This document shows positions 61,893-64,000 of a stretch of DNA of 64,000 bases, one piece after another. Both the position numbers and the translations under genes were made by a program. The stretch comes from Citrobacter koseri. Lineage in GTDB: Bacteria; Pseudomonadota; Gammaproteobacteria; Enterobacterales; Enterobacteriaceae. A model generated the notes under the pieces. It had not been told where the DNA came from. It was given only the letters and a program-made list of their open reading frames with translations, and searched no databases. The stretch spans positions 558,001 through 622,000 of the forward strand of contig UAVY01000004.1 in NCBI GenBank assembly GCA_900446925.1. The letters are read 5' to 3'. Each line of letters begins with the position of its first letter. Position 1 is the stretch's first letter.

Positions 61893-62272
61893 CAATCCTT
61901 CCTGTACATTTGATGAGCTGGCTTTGACGAACGGTATCCAGGACGCCCCAAAAATCCCGCTGTTTAAAGTCTGAATACCAATCCTGGCCGTCGTAAATAG
62001 CCATGTGACCGGCGGCGTGTCCTCCCGCGTAAGGCTGAATCACTACCACGTCGCCAGCTCTGGGGGATTGCGTTGAAGATATTTTTATAAACCCCGCAGA
62101 CTCCAGCATTGGGCCGTAATCTTTGGCGTTTTGCGTGTTTGTTACGGTCACGCCCCTGCCTTTATGGCCTTGCGCACATACGATGCACAGTTATTCGTTG
62201 GGCCCCGGTTCGGCGTGATGTTTTGCCCCGTTTCCGGCGCTTCTTGTGTCCCATCCCATGATTATCATCCAT
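61892..62272 (-). CDS. Tae2-like peptidoglycan amidase effector candidate
   Basis: About 127 residues after correcting three likely one-base deletions (near 62260, 62147 and 61945). It reads WDGTQEAPETGQNITPNRGP, NNCASYVRKAIKAGGVTVTN, AKDYGPMLESAGF, RAGDVVVIQPYAGGHAAGHM, AIYDGQDWYSDF, GRPGYRSSKPAHQMYRKD. The Cys in NNCASYV and the His in AGHMAIYDG fit the Cys-His dyad of NlpC/P60-type amidases. The layout recalls type VI amidase family Tae2. If the shifts are real, the gene is dead. The start at 62272 is tentative. Confidence 0.6.
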
Positions 62273-62461
62273 TTCAGTTAGAGAAATTGCTAATAGATAC
62301 CCAATTAGTTAGGAGGGTTAATCATTTAGTGCCACAGAAAGCGTAACGTGATAAGCGAGGCAAGTGCGGCTTGACGCTGAGAGCAGGCCGGAATCAATAG
62401 CGAAGGGATTGCCTAAACGAATTCCGAAAATAAAAGAATGCGGGTATCGGAATATGAGCGG
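62273..62461. other. Gap upstream of the amidase gene
   Basis: AT-rich sequence that should hold the amidase promoter (minus strand). On the plus strand, codons from 62364 fuse in frame to repeat copy 2, giving a 70-residue reading (MRLDAESRPESIAKGLPKR, ending LPDKRAE). Only its end resembles the TRAP gene; I do not regard it as a proven gene. Confidence 0.5.
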
Positions 62462-62832
62462 GAAACAGGTCAGTAGCATTCTGGACGAGATGGTGTCTCC
62501 GACCCTTAAGCGAGAAGGCAAAAACGTAACGCTCGGGAACGTATTACTACAGTTGCCTGATAAAAGGGCCGAATAACCATTTTCGGGCCCTGGCGTGCAT
62601 CATTTTTTATAATTCTTTGGTGCTGATAACAGCATTTTTCGCATACGTTCCATGACGGTATTTAAGTCCACCGCGCGTTTAATCATACTGCGTATTCTGT
62701 CTGAATCATTGATGCCCCTTTTTTGACATACCGGGCAATATATTGCAGAACGTACTTGTCCTCATCACTGTGGGTGCGTAATGACAGGTTCTCTACGGTC
62801 TGCAATATCTGACTCGCCAGCGACTGACGCTG
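62462..62832. repeat. Direct repeat, copy 2
   Basis: About 371 bases matching copy 1 at 60859-61228, in the same orientation. Together they enclose about 1.23 kb with the amidase and lipoprotein genes. In this copy the YbdK-like end is continuous with a full gene, while the TRAP-gene end is detached from its body. Confidence 0.9.
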
Positions 62833-63729
62833 CCTGGTTAACGTGTTGACGTAGCTGGCCTGTAAGCCATCGCGCCGGGCGTTAAAGATATTGTATTTTT
62901 CAATAGCATGATGTTTTTTGACGATATTCGTCCGGTTGGCTAACAGATACTGAGCCAGTATTTTGCTATAGCCTGTGAGCATTGCGGCATGAAATATTGT
63001 CAGCGGCATATCGCATATTCTGATTTCAATTGTGCCCAGAGCAGGGCTGTGGCCTGACGTACCAGTAAATATCTTTGATACTTTTAATGATCCCGACATC
63101 GACCATCTCGTTATAAAATACGACGAACTCGTCCCAGTTATAGATGTTTTCAATCAGTTCACTGTTTCAGAAAGGCGTTCTGCCGGTAAAGCGGGAACTT
63201 GAAAAAGAGGTATCCACGCCATCCAGCCACGGCGAAGAGGCGCTGAGTGCAACTAAATGGGGGCAGGTAGGGAATAAGCGCATGACACAGATAAATGGCG
63301 TCATCGCCATCCTGAACGCCAATATGAATATGCTGCCCAAATACGCAGGCCATTTTGGTGATGTAGCCATAGCGTACGGCCAGATTTTGATGACGTTGTA
63401 AATCGCTAATCACCTGTTCTCGCCAGTCGCCATCTAAATGGCGGCCGCCGCCGGTAACATCGCAGCCGTGTTTTCTGGCGACTTCCCTGACGTTACAGGC
63501 TAATAAAGATAATTCTTCATGCAGTTTAAACACCGAAGAGTGTACTGAGCTGTTCAGTTCAATCATTGACTTGGTTAGCTCATGCTTTATTTGCTGAGTG
63601 TGCGCCATATCGGCCAGCACGATATCCGCTTTATCCCACCAGCCTGGTATCGTTTCTGTCGATTAACTGGAGTTCCAGCTCGGTGCCCGTCGTAAACCGC
63701 AGTGAGCGGGTAAAAGGTAGAGATACCAT
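62607..63729 (-). CDS. YbdK-family carboxylate-amine ligase (glutamate-cysteine ligase type 2)
   Basis: About 374 residues, the length of E. coli YbdK (weak glutamate-cysteine ligase). Motifs run in order: TGTELELQL near the start, KHELTKSMIELNS, VTGGGRHLDGDWREQ, VFGQHIHIGVQDGDDAIYL, and GTIEIRICDMPLT. The start MVSLPFTRSLRF at 63729 is chosen; longer readings upstream lack similarity. Several indels (near 63640, 63255, 63165, 63050, 62715 and 62622) split it. It is divergent from the gene at the right edge, and its 3' end lies in direct-repeat copy 2. Confidence 0.78.
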
Positions 63730-63973
63730 AATGTCCTCTGCACTGAGTTGTTGTGGTTGGCCTGAAATTCTATTGTTAAAAGTGTAGGTCAGACGGTCAT
63801 GCCTGCCAGAGGTGAATCGCGGAACCCTGATTACGGTCATAAAACCATTTTATTAGTATGGTTAATTTTTTTGCGATATGACGAGAGAGAGTATGCTGTA
63901 GCGCGAGGACTGCTCAGGTATTGCCGCAGCAGTGTGGCCTGTTTTTGTGGAACACTTTAACAGGAGTCATCTT

Positions 63974-64000
63974 ATGAGCTTAGCTATTACTAAAGTCGAT
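63974..64000 (+). CDS. Start of an unidentified gene, cut by the window
   Basis: ATG after an ACAGGAG ribosome site; the first nine residues read MSLAITKVD. Too short to name. It is divergent from the YbdK-like gene, with a 244-base gap that should hold both promoters. Confidence 0.55.

Noticed and set aside
60859..62832. Insertion sequence or transposon around the duplicated segments
   Set aside because: No transposase, no terminal inverted repeats, and the 370-bp direct repeats consist of the 3' ends of chromosomal genes, far longer than a target-site duplication.

Overview
The window is a chromosomal stretch of an enteric bacterium close to Salmonella and Citrobacter. It runs from the 3' end of an O-antigen cluster (wbaP, gnd, ugd, wzz) through the complete his operon, a conserved housekeeping block (yeeZ, yeeY, yeeF/plaP, sbcB, dacD, sbmC, yeeA, yeeX), the whole pdu propanediol-utilisation microcompartment operon, pduF-pocR and the complete anaerobic cobalamin (cbi-cob) operon. 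The last part is a variable tail. The pdu-pocR-cob arrangement is the one known from Salmonella and Citrobacter. Against remembered Typhimurium LT2 proteins, Wzz, PduX and CobT look clearly divergent, and sbcB and dacD are adjacent with no phsABC-sopA between them. I therefore favour Citrobacter or a deep Salmonella lineage such as S. bongori over S. enterica subspecies I; this rests on memory, not on a search.

Layout: 1-4454 (+) polysaccharide genes; 4535-11772 (-) hisI, F, A, H, B, C, D, G and the hisL leader with its attenuator; 11948-20844 mostly (+) housekeeping genes, with sbcB on the minus strand; 20878-37655 (-) pduX back to pduA; 38179-40105 (+) pduF and pocR; 40414-57176 (+) cobalamin riboswitch, cbiA to cbiP, cobU, cobS, cobT; 57286-58218 (+) an L,D-transpeptidase; 58193-60973 a LysR regulator divergent from a SnoaL-like gene and a TRAP-type binding protein; 60859-62832 a direct duplication enclosing a toxin/immunity-like pair; 62607-63729 (-) a YbdK-family ligase; and the start of one more gene at the right edge.

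Function: PocR, the propanediol-responsive AraC-type regulator, lies between the two operons it is known to activate. The pdu genes build a protein shell and degrade 1,2-propanediol with a B12-dependent diol dehydratase. The cbi-cob genes make that B12 and import its cobalt. A riboswitch and a ribosome-site hairpin ahead of cbiA close the feedback loop. I find a repeated inverted motif in just the two control regions expected for PocR.

Most notable is the tail: a Tae2-like peptidoglycan amidase gene overlapping a lipoprotein gene (candidate immunity protein), placed between two copies of a roughly 370-bp direct repeat, with no type VI secretion genes in view.

Caution: about half of the genes carry one-base insertions or deletions, most often in homopolymer runs. 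Gene spans usually equal the expected length plus or minus one to three bases, so these look like sequencing or assembly errors, not pseudogenes. Spans below run from true start to true stop across such shifts.
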